Below are positions 45,640-57,221 of a stretch of DNA of 64,000 nucleotides, one piece after another. The translations under genes were made by a program, and so were the position numbers. Source of the DNA: CBDATY01 sp965200445 (GTDB lineage Bacteria; Bacillota_I; Bacilli_A; Mycoplasmatales; Mycoplasmataceae); NCBI GenBank assembly GCA_965200445.1, contig OZ241341.1, forward strand, positions 310,001 through 374,000. Direction: 5' to 3'. Below the pieces are notes generated by a model. The model was not told the DNA's origin. It saw nothing but the letters and a program-made list of their open reading frames with translations, and ran no database searches. Position 1 is the stretch's first letter. Each line of letters starts with the position of its first letter.

Positions 45640-48009
45640 ATGGTATCAGATAAAAAATTTATAAAAAAACACACTGCTGCTGCTAATGCCATCATTGCTA
45701 AAAGCAAGGATTATCAAGCTTATAGTGATGCTGAGTTAAGTGCTAAAACCAAAGAATTTCAAGAAAAAATTGCAGCAGGTGCTAGCCTAGATGACATTTT
45801 AATTGACAGTTATGCTGTCGCACGTGAAGCAGCCCGTCGCCTAACTGGCCTTGAGATTTATTTGGTGCAAATTATCGGCGCTATTGTTTTGCATGAGGGT
45901 GACATTGCGGAGATGCGCACCGGGGAAGGGAAAACGATTACATCGCTTTTGCCAGCCTATTTAAATGGGATGACCCACAAGGGAGTTCACATTATTACAG
46001 TCAATGAATATTTGGCTGAACGTGACTCTATTTATATTGGTGATATTTTAACCTTCTTAGGGCTTACTGTTGGTCTCAACAAACGTGACTTATCGCGTGA
46101 GAATAAACAAGCAGCGTTTAACGCTGATGTCACATACACCACTAACTCAGAACTGGGGTTTGATTATTTACGAGATAATATGGTGCGTAACCATACTAAC
46201 CAAGTATTGCGTAAACTTAATTATACGATTATTGATGAAGCTGACTCTATTTTAATTGATGAAGCTCGTACGCCATTGATTATTTCTGGTGGCCGAAAAG
46301 CTAGCGTGCCTCGCTATGAAGCTGCTGATCAGTTTGCTAAAAGTTTAGTTGAAAAAGATGACATCAAAATTGACAAAGAAACTCGTCAAGTATTTCTTAC
46401 CCCATCGGGAGTAACGAAAGCTGAGAAATTTTTTAGTTTAAAATCTTTATTTAATGCTTCTAATACGACTATTTACCATGCTATTTTAAATGGTTTGAAA
46501 GCGAATTTCGTCTTTAAAAATGGCGTGGAATACCTTGTAAAAGATGGTGAGATTATTTTGATTGATCAACACACAGGGCGACTAATGGAAGGTCGTTCTT
46601 ATAGTGATGGTCTTCAACAAGCCATTCAAGCTAAAGAACACGTTAAAATCGAAGATGAAACCGTGACCATGGCCACTATTACTTACCAAAATTTCTTCCG
46701 ACTTTACAATAAACTATCAGGTATGACCGGTACTGCCAAAACCGAAGAAGAAGAATTTATTAAAATTTATAACACTCGTGTTATTCAAATTCCAACAAAT
46801 AAACCCGTTATTCGAAAAGATGAACCTGATTATGTGTTCGCTAATCGACATGCGAAACTGAAGTATTTAATGAAAGACATTAAACAGCTCAATGAAAGAG
46901 GGCAACCCATTTTGATTGGGACCACATCTGTGGAGTCTTCTGAAATTGTGGCGCGCTATTTAGACAAGGCTAATTTTAAGTATGAAATGTTAAATGCTAA
47001 AAACCACCGTCGAGAAGCAGACATTATTGCGCAGGCTGGCCAAAAAAGTGCTATTACACTTGCTACCAACATGGCTGGTCGGGGAACCGACATTAAATTA
47101 GGCGAAGGGATCGCAGATATTGGTGGATTAGCTGTATTAGGCGTCGAAAGAAACGAAGCTCGGCGCATTGATAATCAGTTGCGTGGACGTAGTGGTCGTC
47201 AAGGGGACCCTGGTTTTTCTCGTTTATATGTAGCTGTCGATGATAATTTGTTGATTCGCTTTGGGGCAAAAAAACTACAAAATCTATTTGCTCGTTTAGG
47301 TGATGATTACTTGCAGTCCCGAATGCTAGCCCACAGAATTACAGTTGCCCAAAAACGAGTAGAAGGCATGAATTTTGACCAAAGAAAAAACGTGTTGGAC
47401 TATGATAACGTCTTAGCGCAACACCGTGAAGCTATCTATTCACAACGCAATCAAATTTTAAGAGACAATAATTTACGTGCCATCATCAGGCGCATGCAAT
47501 ACACATGTGCATATGATCTTACCGACATGTTTAGCTATACCTTACATGGAGAAACTTTTGTTAAGAACGAAGAATTATTAGCATCAATTGAAAATAAAAT
47601 TATTTTTACAGGTGTGCTGAATGCTGAAGAATTGAAAAATGTCAATCGTACCAAAATGGCGCGACTAATTGCAGATGAAATTGAAGGTTTTTTCGAATAC
47701 CGGGTGTCTGAGGTGCCAGAAGATGTGCTATTACCGATTACACGCAATATTATTATTCAAGCCATGGATCGCTACTGGCAAAACCACATTGATTCTACCC
47801 AAAAACTTCGAACTGGAATCTATTTGCGAAGCTACGCCCAACGTAACCCATTGTATGCCTATGTGCAAGAGTCTGCGGAAATGTACCGTTTTATGAAAAT
47901 CCAAATTGCACACCAAGTCATTAACGCTTTAGCTGAAGTGGTTATTAGGGCTAGTGATGCGCCGCTATTACAAGACGAAGAACAAGTGCAAGTCAAAATG
48001 AAGGGCTAA
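45640..48009 (+). CDS. secA: Preprotein translocase ATPase SecA
   Basis: Motor that drives proteins through SecYEG. The 789-residue protein has Walker A MRTGEGKT near 92-99, the TNSELGFDYLRDNM and DEADSILIDEARTPLIISG blocks near 170-215, motif VI GRSGRQGDPG near 520 and the helical scaffold domain. It lacks the C-terminal zinc-binding SecB tail, as usual in mollicutes. No UGA codons. In Bacillus prfB (RF2) follows secA; here uvrB follows directly. Confidence 0.97.
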   Translation: MVSDKKFIKKHTAAANAIIAKSKDYQAYSDAELSAKTKEFQEKIAAGASLDDILIDSYAVAREAARRLTGLEIYLVQIIGAIVLHEGDIAEMRTGEGKTITSLLPAYLNGMTHKGVHIITVNEYLAERDSIYIGDILTFLGLTVGLNKRDLSRENKQAAFNADVTYTTNSELGFDYLRDNMVRNHTNQVLRKLNYTIIDEADSILIDEARTPLIISGGRKASVPRYEAADQFAKSLVEKDDIKIDKETRQVFLTPSGVTKAEKFFSLKSLFNASNTTIYHAILNGLKANFVFKNGVEYLVKDGEIILIDQHTGRLMEGRSYSDGLQQAIQAKEHVKIEDETVTMATITYQNFFRLYNKLSGMTGTAKTEEEEFIKIYNTRVIQIPTNKPVIRKDEPDYVFANRHAKLKYLMKDIKQLNERGQPILIGTTSVESSEIVARYLDKANFKYEMLNAKNHRREADIIAQAGQKSAITLATNMAGRGTDIKLGEGIADIGGLAVLGVERNEARRIDNQLRGRSGRQGDPGFSRLYVAVDDNLLIRFGAKKLQNLFARLGDDYLQSRMLAHRITVAQKRVEGMNFDQRKNVLDYDNVLAQHREAIYSQRNQILRDNNLRAIIRRMQYTCAYDLTDMFSYTLHGETFVKNEELLASIENKIIFTGVLNAEELKNVNRTKMARLIADEIEGFFEYRVSEVPEDVLLPITRNIIIQAMDRYWQNHIDSTQKLRTGIYLRSYAQRNPLYAYVQESAEMYRFMKIQIAHQVINALAEVVIRASDAPLLQDEEQVQVKMKG

Positions 48010-48014
48010 CATCG

Positions 48015-49997
48015 ATGAGGAATCTGTTTCGGTTATCATCGGACTTTCAACCGAAAGGGGACCAACCGTCTGCTATTAAAAGTCTTGTACATAACATCAA
48101 AAATAATGTTCAAAATCAAGTATTACTAGGTGTTACTGGTTCTGGGAAAACATTTACTGTTGCCCATACCATTGCCCAAGTTAATAAGCCAACCCTGGTT
48201 ATTGCTCACAATAAAACCTTGGCTATGCAGCTTTATTTAGAATTTAAACATTTTTTTCCAGAAAACCGGGTGGAATATTTTGTTTCGAACTTTGATTTTT
48301 ATCAACCGGAAGCTTATCTACCCAGTAAGGACCTTTATATTGATAAAGATGTAAAGCACAACATTGAATTAGACATGATGCGGATGAGCGCTACTAATTC
48401 ATTGTTAACACGCAAAGATACCATTGTTGTAGCATCAGTGGCTGCTATTTTTGCTGCCCAAGATCCGGTTTCTTACAAAGCAACTTTTTTTGAAATCCGG
48501 GTTTCTGAAAAGGTTACTCGTCACCAAATTTTGCGGTTTTTAGTTCACTCGGGGTACATTCGAAACAATATTGAGCTAAGTCCTGGTACTTTTTCTGCCA
48601 AAGGGGATTTAATTAAAATTGTGCCCAGCTATTCCAATCTGTCTTTCATTCGCATTAGTTTAGATGAAGATGTGGTTGAATCAATCGCTTTGGTTGACCC
48701 TGTCAATCACACAGTCCAAGAAAAAGTAAATAGTGTTACCATTTTTCCAGCGCAGGCCTACATGACATCACGTCATCGTCTAACAGAATCAATACATCGC
48801 ATTAAACAAGAATTAGACCAGCAACTTATTAAATTAAAAGAACAGAACCAGTTAGTTGAGTTTAACCGTTTAAAACAACGTACCGAAAAAGACATCCAAG
48901 ATTTAGAAGAATATGGTCATTGTGCAGGGATTGAAAATTACAGCCGCCACTTAGATTTAAGAGCAAAAGGGGAAAAACCATTTACCTTAATTGACTATTT
49001 TGGGGATGATTTTTTAACCATTATTGATGAGTCCCACATGACCCTCCCCCAAATTAGAGGGATGTACAATACCAACTTAAGTCGTAAAAAAACCTTAATT
49101 CAATACGGTTTTCGTCTGCCAAGCGCTTTAGATAATCGACCCCTAGATTTTGGTGAGTTTCAAAAAATGCTCAAACAAACAGTTTATACATCTGCTACGC
49201 CAGGCGATTATGAACTAGGCTTATCCAAAGAACCAGTGCGTCAAATTGTTCGGCCGACTGGTTTGTTAAATCCCGACATCCAAGTTTTGCCTGTGAAGGG
49301 CCAAATGGATAAAATTATTTCTGCTGTTAGAGAACGCGCGGCTCGTAACGAACGCGTAATGGTCACAACGCTGACCAAACGGATGAGTGAAGAATTAGCA
49401 AACTATCTTTTGGAGTTTAATGTTAAATCTACCTATCTGCACAGTGATTTAAAAACCTTAGAGCGTACGATTATTATTAATGATCTACGAAATGGGGTGT
49501 ATGACTGCTTAATAGGGGTTAACTTATTGCGGGAAGGTATTGATTTGCCCGAGGTATCATTAGTTTGCATTTTAGATGCTGATAAACAAGGTTTTTTGAG
49601 AAATTCCCGTTCTTTGATTCAAATAATGGGGCGAGCAGCGCGCCATATAAATGGGCAAGTCTATTTATTTGCTGATGAAATTTCAACAGCTATGCAAGAA
49701 GCAATGAAAGAAACTTTAGAGCAGCGTCAAACACAGCTTGAATTCAATCAAACCCACAACATTATTCCAACATCAGTGCAAAAAGGGATATATGAAAATG
49801 GTTTGAAGCAAAGTAAGTTGATTGAAATTGCTAATTCCAAATCAAAATTAACTGGATTTGCTCCTAAAGCGAAAAAACTAGCGAATCAAGCCCTGATTAA
49901 AGATTTAGAGCGCGAAATGCAATTAGCTAGTAAGCAACTAAATTTCGAAAAAGCAGCACAATTACGTGATATCATCATTGAACTAAGGACATCCTAA
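48015..49997 (+). CDS. uvrB: Excinuclease ABC subunit B
   Basis: Damage-verifying helicase-like subunit of nucleotide excision repair, 660 residues. Walker A GVTGSGKT at 39-46, the beta-hairpin region DFYQPEAYLP near 95, DESHMTLPQIRGMY near 338, motif VI QIMGRAARH near 540 and the C-terminal UVR domain for UvrC/UvrA contact (LEREMQLASKQLNFEKAAQLRD). No UGA codons. It starts five bases after secA and ends two bases before uvrA. Confidence 0.97.
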   Translation: MRNLFRLSSDFQPKGDQPSAIKSLVHNIKNNVQNQVLLGVTGSGKTFTVAHTIAQVNKPTLVIAHNKTLAMQLYLEFKHFFPENRVEYFVSNFDFYQPEAYLPSKDLYIDKDVKHNIELDMMRMSATNSLLTRKDTIVVASVAAIFAAQDPVSYKATFFEIRVSEKVTRHQILRFLVHSGYIRNNIELSPGTFSAKGDLIKIVPSYSNLSFIRISLDEDVVESIALVDPVNHTVQEKVNSVTIFPAQAYMTSRHRLTESIHRIKQELDQQLIKLKEQNQLVEFNRLKQRTEKDIQDLEEYGHCAGIENYSRHLDLRAKGEKPFTLIDYFGDDFLTIIDESHMTLPQIRGMYNTNLSRKKTLIQYGFRLPSALDNRPLDFGEFQKMLKQTVYTSATPGDYELGLSKEPVRQIVRPTGLLNPDIQVLPVKGQMDKIISAVRERAARNERVMVTTLTKRMSEELANYLLEFNVKSTYLHSDLKTLERTIIINDLRNGVYDCLIGVNLLREGIDLPEVSLVCILDADKQGFLRNSRSLIQIMGRAARHINGQVYLFADEISTAMQEAMKETLEQRQTQLEFNQTHNIIPTSVQKGIYENGLKQSKLIEIANSKSKLTGFAPKAKKLANQALIKDLEREMQLASKQLNFEKAAQLRDIIIELRTS

Positions 49998-49999
49998 TT

Positions 50000-52837
50000 A
50001 TGAGTATGAATAAAATTAAAATTACAGGTGCTCATGAGCATAATCTAAAAAATGTTACGTTTGCTATCCCGAAGCATCAGCTAATAATATTTAGTGGTGT
50101 TTCAGGTAGCGGCAAAAGCTCTCTAGCTTTTAATACTATTTATGCTGAAGGAAGAAGGCGCTACATTGAAAGTCTAAGTTCCTATGCTCGCCAATTTCTA
50201 GGTGGTAGTGAAAAGCCCTTAGTGGAAAAGATTGACGGTTTGGCACCAGCGATTGCTATAGACCAAAAATCTCGTTCTCACAATCCTCGATCAACAGTCG
50301 GAACGGTGACAGAAATTTATGATTATTTGCGGTTATTGTATGCCCGCATTGGAGTGCCGTATTGTGTCAATCATAAAATTCCAATAAGCAGTGTTTCTAT
50401 TAAAGAAATTGTGCAGGACATTGCCAAAAATGTTGATAATGGTGATCGCATTATGATTTTATCGCCATTAGTCCGTGAAAAAAAGGGATCTTATAAGGAG
50501 CTGTTCACAAGACTAATCAAGAATAACTTCTTGCGAGTAAGAGTAGATGGCAATATATACTCGCTTGATGAAGATATAAAATTAAATAAAAACGAACGTC
50601 ATAACATTGATATTGTCATTGATCGTATCATTTACCAAAGCAGTGAAGAAGTGCAAAGTCGCTTGCATGATGCCATTGAAGTTGCCTTGGAATATGGCCA
50701 AAAATTAGTGCGGGTTTTATTTCAAGCAACAAACCAAGAAATGCTGTTTTCTTCTACTTATGCTTGCAAGCTATGTGGCTTTAAGATTCTTAACCTGGAG
50801 CCCCGGCTTTTTTCTTTCAATGCTCCGATGGGGGCGTGTGAATTATGCAAAGGATTAGGGGTTAATCTAGAGATTGATGTTAATCTCTTGATGCCTGATA
50901 AGCATTTAACTATTTTAGAAGGGGGCATTAGGTTTTTTAAAAATCATGTTAATACTTTAAACATTGATTGGCAAAAATTTTATTTACTACTAAAACATTA
51001 CAATGTGCGCACCAATGTGGCGGTAGGAGATCTTACCCCAAGCGAAATAGCAATTATTATTAGAGGTTCTAAGGAACGGGTTCCGATTAAAATTACTACA
51101 GCTGGCGGGAAGGTGTTAACAGATTTTAATTTTATAGAAGGAGTAGGGACTTTGATCGAAAGGCGTTTTGCTGATACGCCTTCTGAAAAGAATCGCCTTT
51201 ACTATCGCAGCTATTTATTAGAAAAGGTATGCCACCTTTGTAATGGGGCCCGTCTCAACAGTTCCGCGCTGGCTGTATATATTAATAATCGCAACATTAG
51301 TAATTTCTGCGAACTGCCAGTTGCAGTTGCTTTAAATGAAATTCTGCAATTAAATCTCTCTTCCTCTCAAAAACAAATTGCGCATTTAGTGGTAGATGAA
51401 ATTTTTAATCGTCTAAACTTTTTACAAGAAGTGGGATTAGGGTATTTAACTTTGGCACGGAGTGCTAAAACGCTGTCAGGAGGCGAAAGCCAGAGAATTC
51501 GATTAGCCACTCAAATAGGTTCCCATCTGACGGGAGTGGTGTACGTGCTTGATGAGCCTTCCATTGGGTTACACCAAAAAGATAATGACCGCTTATTAAA
51601 AACTCTTTTCAAATTACGTGATCTTGGGAATACGGTTATTGTTGTGGAGCACGATGAAGAAACCATCAACCGAGCAGATTGAGTTGTAGACATCGGTCCT
51701 ATGGCTGGCCATGAAGGGGGAGAAATTGTATACAACGGCAAGCGCTCATCGTTTGAAAATTGTACAGCATCTTTAACAAGTGACTATGTCTATAAGCGAA
51801 AGTCAATTGACATCCCTAAACACCGTCGCAGTGGTAATGGCCAAGTCTTGGAAGTAGAAAGAGCAGCCGAAAATAATTTAAAAAATATTAATGTTAAATT
51901 TCCATTAGGGAAGTTGATTGCCTTGACAGGGGTTTCTGGCAGCGGTAAATCAACTTTGTTGCAGGAAATTCTATGAAAAAGTTTAAGAAAAAACATTAAT
52001 GGTATTAACATTAAAGTTGGTAAGCATAAAAGCATTAAAGGCTTGCACAATATTGATAGGGTTATTAATATTAGCCAAGATCCAATAGGTAAAACTCCAC
52101 GATCAATTCCAGCTACTTATACTTCCGTCTTTGATGATATTCGGGATTTGTTTGCTCTTTCTCCAGAGAGCAAAGCAAGAGGGTTCACGAAAAGTCGTTT
52201 TTCTTTCAATGTGCCAGGGGGTAGGTGCGAACATTGTCAAGGGGCTGGCATCATTAAGATTAATATGCAATTTTTACCAGATGTCCATATCGAATGTGAG
52301 GTGTGTAGTGGCCGCCGTTATAATGATGAAACCTTGCTGGTTAAGTTTAAAAATAAAAATATTTTTCAAATATTGGACATGACCTTTAATGAGGCGGGTG
52401 ATTTTTTCAGTAAACAAGCCCACATCGCCAATAAAATTGCTGTTGTAAAAGATGTCGGATTAGGCTATTTAAAGCTAGGGCAACCTTCTACCCAGTTATC
52501 TGGTGGTGAATCACAAAGGGTAAAACTTTCCACTTTTTTACTTAAAAAAACCACTGGTCACACTCTGTTTATTTTAGATGAGCCTACGACCGGGTTGCAC
52601 CCTTTTGATATTGATAAACTGATTAAAGTTCTTAATAAAATTGTGAACCAAGGGAATACTGTTATCTTAATTGAACACAACTTAGATGTGATTAAAGTAG
52701 CAGATTATATTATTGATTTAGGTCCTGAGGGGGGAGATGCAGGAGGGAGAATCGTTTGTTCGGGAACCCCTGAGCAAGTAGCTAAAAATAAAATTAGTTA
52801 TACTGGAGAATATCTTAGAGTAGCTCTTAAAATGTAA
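50000..52837 (+). CDS. uvrA: Excinuclease ABC subunit A
   Basis: Damage-recognition subunit of nucleotide excision repair, 945 residues. Two ABC ATPase modules: first P-loop GVSGSGKSS near 34-42 with signature [12 protein letters not shown] near 497; second [10 protein letters not shown] near 645 with [15 protein letters not shown] near 834. Zinc-finger Cys pairs appear as CKLCGF and CELCKG in module one and CEHCQG / CEVCSG in module two. TGA tryptophans at 51680 and 51974. The length is normal. Confidence 0.97.
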
Positions 52838-52901
52838 AAAGACGCATCAGCTTATCGATTATTTTTAGATCAAACCATGCAAACAAATAAGGCAATTTAT
52901 T

Positions 52902-54026
52902 GTGGATAACGCTTACCCATTGTTTAAATCTAATAAAAAAACTAGTACTGGCCAGCTTAAGAAATTTTTAGCTGATTTTAAAATTGATTGTCAGCAGTTT
53001 CCGGTGATTAATGTGGTAGGAACTAACGGGAAGGGTTCGGTCTCGCACCAATTAAGTCTTCAATTGCAAAAACATTATAAGCAGGTGGGGCTGTTTATTT
53101 CACCATCTTTTCTTGAACACAATGAGCGCATCCAAATCAACGGCTGCGCAATTACAGATGAGCAATTGCAAAAATTTATTACTAGATGAGGGCATATTTG
53201 AGATCAGTACCAATTAAATTTTTTTGAAAAATGAGTTAGTATGTGCATCCTTTATTTTAATGAAATGGGTGTAGATATTGCGGTTATTGAGGCTGGGATT
53301 GGCGGCCAACTCGATAGCACTAATTGTTTTTTAAACCAGAAGGCTGTGCTTTTAACTAGTGTTGGTATAGACCACCAGGACCTTTTAGGGCACAGTCTTA
53401 AATCAATTGTTACCAATAAAGTAAAAATTATTCACGATCCTGCTACTCCATTATTTGTGGCCGCTAACAACAGGTCATTAATGCCTATTATTACCAAGCT
53501 TCATCATAATGTCCAACTATCGCAACCCTTAGAATTGGATGATTTACTTTGGTACCAAAGAATTAACATGGGCTTAGTGGTAAAACTACTGCAATTTTTT
53601 AAGTACACCATCTATTGGGAGGATATGACAAAACACCCATTAGGTAGATTCACTTCTCTCCCTTATTTTAAGAATGTGTATATTGATGGAGCTCATAACT
53701 TGCACGCCATTAAAGCCTTAATGAAAACCTGCTACGCTCAGTGGCACAAGTATCCAGTGGTTTTGCTAGGAATGGCTAAACACAAAAAATCGCAAGAGAT
53801 TATTGATTTTTTAAGCAACCAGCAAATTAAATATTATTTAATTGTTTGAGATAGTCCTTTTAGCTGAGATGTAGCCAAAAACCATCCCAATCGATTATTT
53901 GATTGAAAAACCTATCTTGACCAGCACCCAGATGAATTTATTATGTTCACGGGTTCTTTGTATTTTGTCTCCTTTGTTTGGAAAATGTGTAAACAGCTAT
54001 ATTTATCAAATCATTTAATTAATTAA
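52902..54026 (+). CDS. folC: Folylpolyglutamate synthase / dihydrofolate synthase
   Basis: Adds glutamate to folates, keeping them in the cell. The 374-residue protein has the P-loop NVVGTNGKGSVS near 38-49, SPSFLEHNERIQIN near 68, IEAGIGGQLDSTN near 128, the IDGAHN motif near 265 and a TGSLYFVS ending. It is somewhat shorter than the usual 420. Six or more TGA tryptophans. The start is GTG 52902; no ATG exists in frame before the upstream stop. Its neighbour on the 3' side is a FolT-like importer, supporting a role in folate salvage. Confidence 0.88.
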
Positions 54027-54230
54027 CAATTATTGCTTGTCCTTTAGGGTGAAATTAAGTCGCTTATTATGCTGCTGCCAACATTGATCCAAAGATAATA
54101 TTTTAATGAGAACCATGCACTGTGTTTAACACTTTGCTGCTACTTTTTGACATAACATATTTTTATTGATTGTGAGACAATTGGGCGCTGGAGTAACCAC
54201 CAGAACTCATGGCAACCTAGCTAGATATAG

Positions 54231-54236
54231 TATAAT
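54231..54236 (+). promoter_or_regulatory. -10 box directly before the folT start
   Basis: TATAAT ends six bases before the ATG at 54243, so if used the transcript would be leaderless or nearly so. No -35 is clear. The rest of the 216-base gap holds no recognisable riboswitch. Confidence 0.35.
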
Positions 54237-54242
54237 AATTCC

Positions 54243-54962
54243 ATGTTGTACCTTATAACCAATATTGCTGCCTGGGTCGTCATAGCTATTTTGTTTTTGC
54301 TTTCAATGCTAATAGACCGCAAGGGTTGAAAAGAATATTACATTAATGATATTGTGCTTATTGCTCTTTTAGTAAGTGTTTCTGTTATTCTAACTAACGT
54401 AATTTCTTATAAGTTTATTGTCTTTTCTAGTCAAATTAAATTAGCCCTAGGGGCGAGCATTATTTTTATAGCAGGCATGCTGTTTGGTCCTTATTATGGT
54501 GTTTTAACTGGACTAATTGCTGACACTTGTGGCTTGGTAGTAGGCATTGCCGGTCCCTATAGTGCTTTGTTTTCTTTAGATAGTGTCTTGTATGGTTTTG
54601 TAGGATCTTTGGTTTGGTTAGGGGGGATTAACAAATGGTGAATTGTCAAAACAATATTTTATTATGCCCTCACTTTATTTATTGTAAGTTTTGGCATTGA
54701 TCTGTTATATATTTATGTAGCGTTTGGTACAGCAGGCTTGGTAAGCGACTTGGTAATTAAAGGGATTAAGTTCGGACCAGAGTTAGTGATTTATCTTATT
54801 GCTACCATGGTTGGTTTTTCCACCATTTACCAGCTAATGATCAATCGTAGTTATCATGAAATATGAGTCTCATACAAAACTACTAATATTAAATTATTTA
54901 AATTATCAAATTTCTTCAACAAATTAAAAGGGCGGGGACTACACTATGAACAAAAAGTTTAA
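54243..54962 (+). CDS. ECF transporter S component, FolT-like
   Basis: A 239-residue membrane protein with about six helices, read through TGA tryptophans at 54327, 54639 and 54867. The block FGPYYGVLTGLIADTCGLVV near 77-96, the GPYSALFSLDSVLYGFVGS segment after it and the overall length are those of folate-family S components, which bind the vitamin and dock onto a shared ECF module. Position next to folC is the usual arrangement of folate salvage genes. There is no ribosome binding site. The 3' end overlaps the hprK start by 17 bases. Confidence 0.75.
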
Positions 54963-55911
54963 ATACATTAAGACTAGGGATCTTGTCACAGAGTTGCATT
55001 TTAAATGGCTAGTTGGTGAAGATTTTTGTGACACAAAAATTTTCCTACCAGGTTGAAATAGAGCAGGTTTGGAATTATCTGGTTTTGATCCTGAAAAATT
55101 TGATCCTGAGTATTACGACTCTCAAGAGCGACGTTTGGTTTTATTATCACACAAAGAAGATCTTTATTTAAAAAACCTAGCTCCTGAGATAGCAAGGGAA
55201 CGGCTTGAAATGCTAACTACTGCTAATATTCCGTTGATTATTATTACTAACAAGTTCAAGAATAAAATGCTACTTGAGATTGCTGCCAAAAATAAACAAG
55301 CGGTGGTCCAATCAACACATAACAAAACTGTTTACACTATTGGTCATATTTTAAACAAAACCCAACATATCATTCTAGAAGAAACAGAAATTCATGGTTC
55401 TTTGATTAGTATTTTTGGGAAGGGGATTTTAATTACAGGCCAAAGCGGGATTGGAAAATCTGAAACCGTACTTGCTTTAATCAAGCGTAATCATTTATTT
55501 GTGGGAGATGATCGCATTTTGGTTATGAACCGGTTAGATAATTTGTATGGTAAATCAGATCACATTCTTTCGCATCTAATGGAGATTCGTGGGCTTGGAA
55601 TTGTCGATTTGTCCAAGCTATTTGGTATGCAATATATGTTAAATGAAACCAAAATTGATTTGGTTATTCACTTGGATTACCAAAAAAATTTAAAAGGCGT
55701 AGTAAACCGCTTAGCGCATAGCGAAGATTTTAAAACCATCTGTGGAATTAAATTACCTTATTGAACACTGCCTGTTTCGAGTGGTCGTAATATTGCTGAT
55801 ATGGTGGAAACAGCTGTGGCGAAATTGAAAACTGATGAGTACAACGAGTCAGGCTTAAGCATTCTAGAACACCGTTTAGATGTAGCGATGAATGATAACA
55901 GCGAACAATAA
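54946..55911 (+). CDS. hprK: HPr kinase/phosphorylase
   Basis: Phosphorylates and dephosphorylates Ser46 of HPr, linking glycolytic state to PTS sugar uptake. The 321-residue enzyme has the N-terminal domain with LELSGFDPEKF, catalytic His near 150 (EIHGSL), the P-loop GQSGIGKS at 165-172, LFVGDDRI near 183 and the signature EIRGLGIVDLSKLFG near 215. TGA tryptophans at 55054 and 55762. The hprK-lgt pair is conserved across Firmicutes. Confidence 0.96.
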
Positions 55912-55933
55912 TAAAATTCAGGTATAAATTGAC

Positions 55934-57154
55934 GTGATAAACTTTAATATTTGAGTTGCTCAAGCTGAATACGGAGGCTGGTTCCGTGTTTACCCAATGG
56001 TACTATTTATAGCCTTTTTAACTGTGTTTGTAATTAGTTATTGACGCTTTAAAATGAGAAAAATTCCTACCAGGGCACTAGAGTTAAGTGTGTTTGTGTT
56101 GGTCTTACCGGCCATTTTTGGGGCAAGTTTTTTTGGGAAATTAAACGTTAATAAACCAATTCCTTTTTGGGAGTTGTTTGCTTTTTGGGAACCAGGCCTA
56201 AGCATCCAAGGTGGTCTGATCATTGGTATTGTGGTCGGCATATTTTGGTTTAGGTATCAAGGCAAACGCTTGCAAATTTCCAATTGAGTTTATCTGGATT
56301 TGATTTTACCCAACGTTTTAATAGGGCAAGCGATTGGACGATGAGGTAATTTTTTTAACCATGAATTATTAGGAGCCCCTGTTTCGCGTTCCAGTTTGGA
56401 TTGATTACCAGCATTTATTCGTAATAATTGCTTTAAGTGATACATACCACCCAATATTCCTCCCCGGTTTTTACCAACCCAGGCGGTTGGTACGAATGGG
56501 ATGGGGGTAGATCCCAATAATTTTAGCCAAGTTCAGTATTTTAGCCCTTTATTCTTGTATGAATCATTTGGTGATGTGGTGCTATGGGTTGTTATTATAT
56601 TTGCTATACCGTACTTATGGCGATACTTCGAAAAAATTCGATATAGTGCCAAAAACCACAAAGCAGGCTCTGACTTAACAGTTAAAGTGTTTTACCAGAA
56701 ATACTATTATGAAACTAAAATTGATGTCCTTGAGGCTCAAAAAACTTCTTTTGTGAAACCCTTATGAAAAGATTATGAGCGGCGTGTGGCCAAATTAAAA
56801 AGAATCCAAAAATGACCATTTTGATGACAATGAAAGTTCAAGCGCATCAAACAACTTTGGCACCAAGACCGCAAAAAACTACAAGCTTTGGAAAACCCTT
56901 TGAAGCTAAGAGTTATGCGAGCCGGGTTACAGGGTGCTAGTTATTTATTTTTATATAATTTTATGCGACTAGGCCTGGAAACCCAGCGAGCAAGTAGCGA
57001 TTTATTTATTCCCGAGCTACGTGCATTAGATTACAGCATAATTATTCTGTTTGGTCTCATCGGCTTACTATTAATCGTGATGGCTCAATGTGTTGCACCC
57101 TATAAGTGACGACAATGAGGCTGGTTGTACGAAAAATTATATGCAAAACCCTAA
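55934..57154 (+). CDS. lgt: Prolipoprotein diacylglyceryl transferase with basic insertion
   Basis: Transfers diacylglycerol to the lipobox Cys of lipoproteins, such as the two in this window. The 406-residue protein has the Lgt signature GQAIGRWGNFFNHELLGAPV near 127-146 and the LFLYES segment near 205. It carries about 100 extra residues (roughly 232-330) that are Lys/Arg/Trp/Tyr-rich and hydrophilic before the last two helices; bacterial Lgt is usually 260-290 residues. More than ten TGA tryptophans. The start is GTG 55934, limited by an upstream TAA. Confidence 0.92.
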
Positions 57155-57221
57155 TGACGCAGAAAATGTATACTTAATTTAATATCATAAAAAGTTAGCT
57201 TAATTAAATAAAGAACATACA

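Noticed and set aside
52838..52901. A frame before folC that reads for about 20 codons (after the uvrA stop) and might be a lost folC N-terminus.
   Set aside because: It is out of frame and ends at TAA; the GTG start already gives a normal distance to the P-loop.
52901..52909. A perfect DnaA-box sequence (TGTGGATAA) at the folC start.
   Set aside because: It is single, inside a coding start, with no cluster of boxes nearby, so chance is the best explanation. No oriC is supported in this window.
54027..54242. A possible tetrahydrofolate riboswitch upstream of the FolT-like gene, because of GGAGTA-like bases near 54190.
   Set aside because: The conserved core segments of the class do not appear in order, and the -10 box next to the ATG would leave the region untranscribed.
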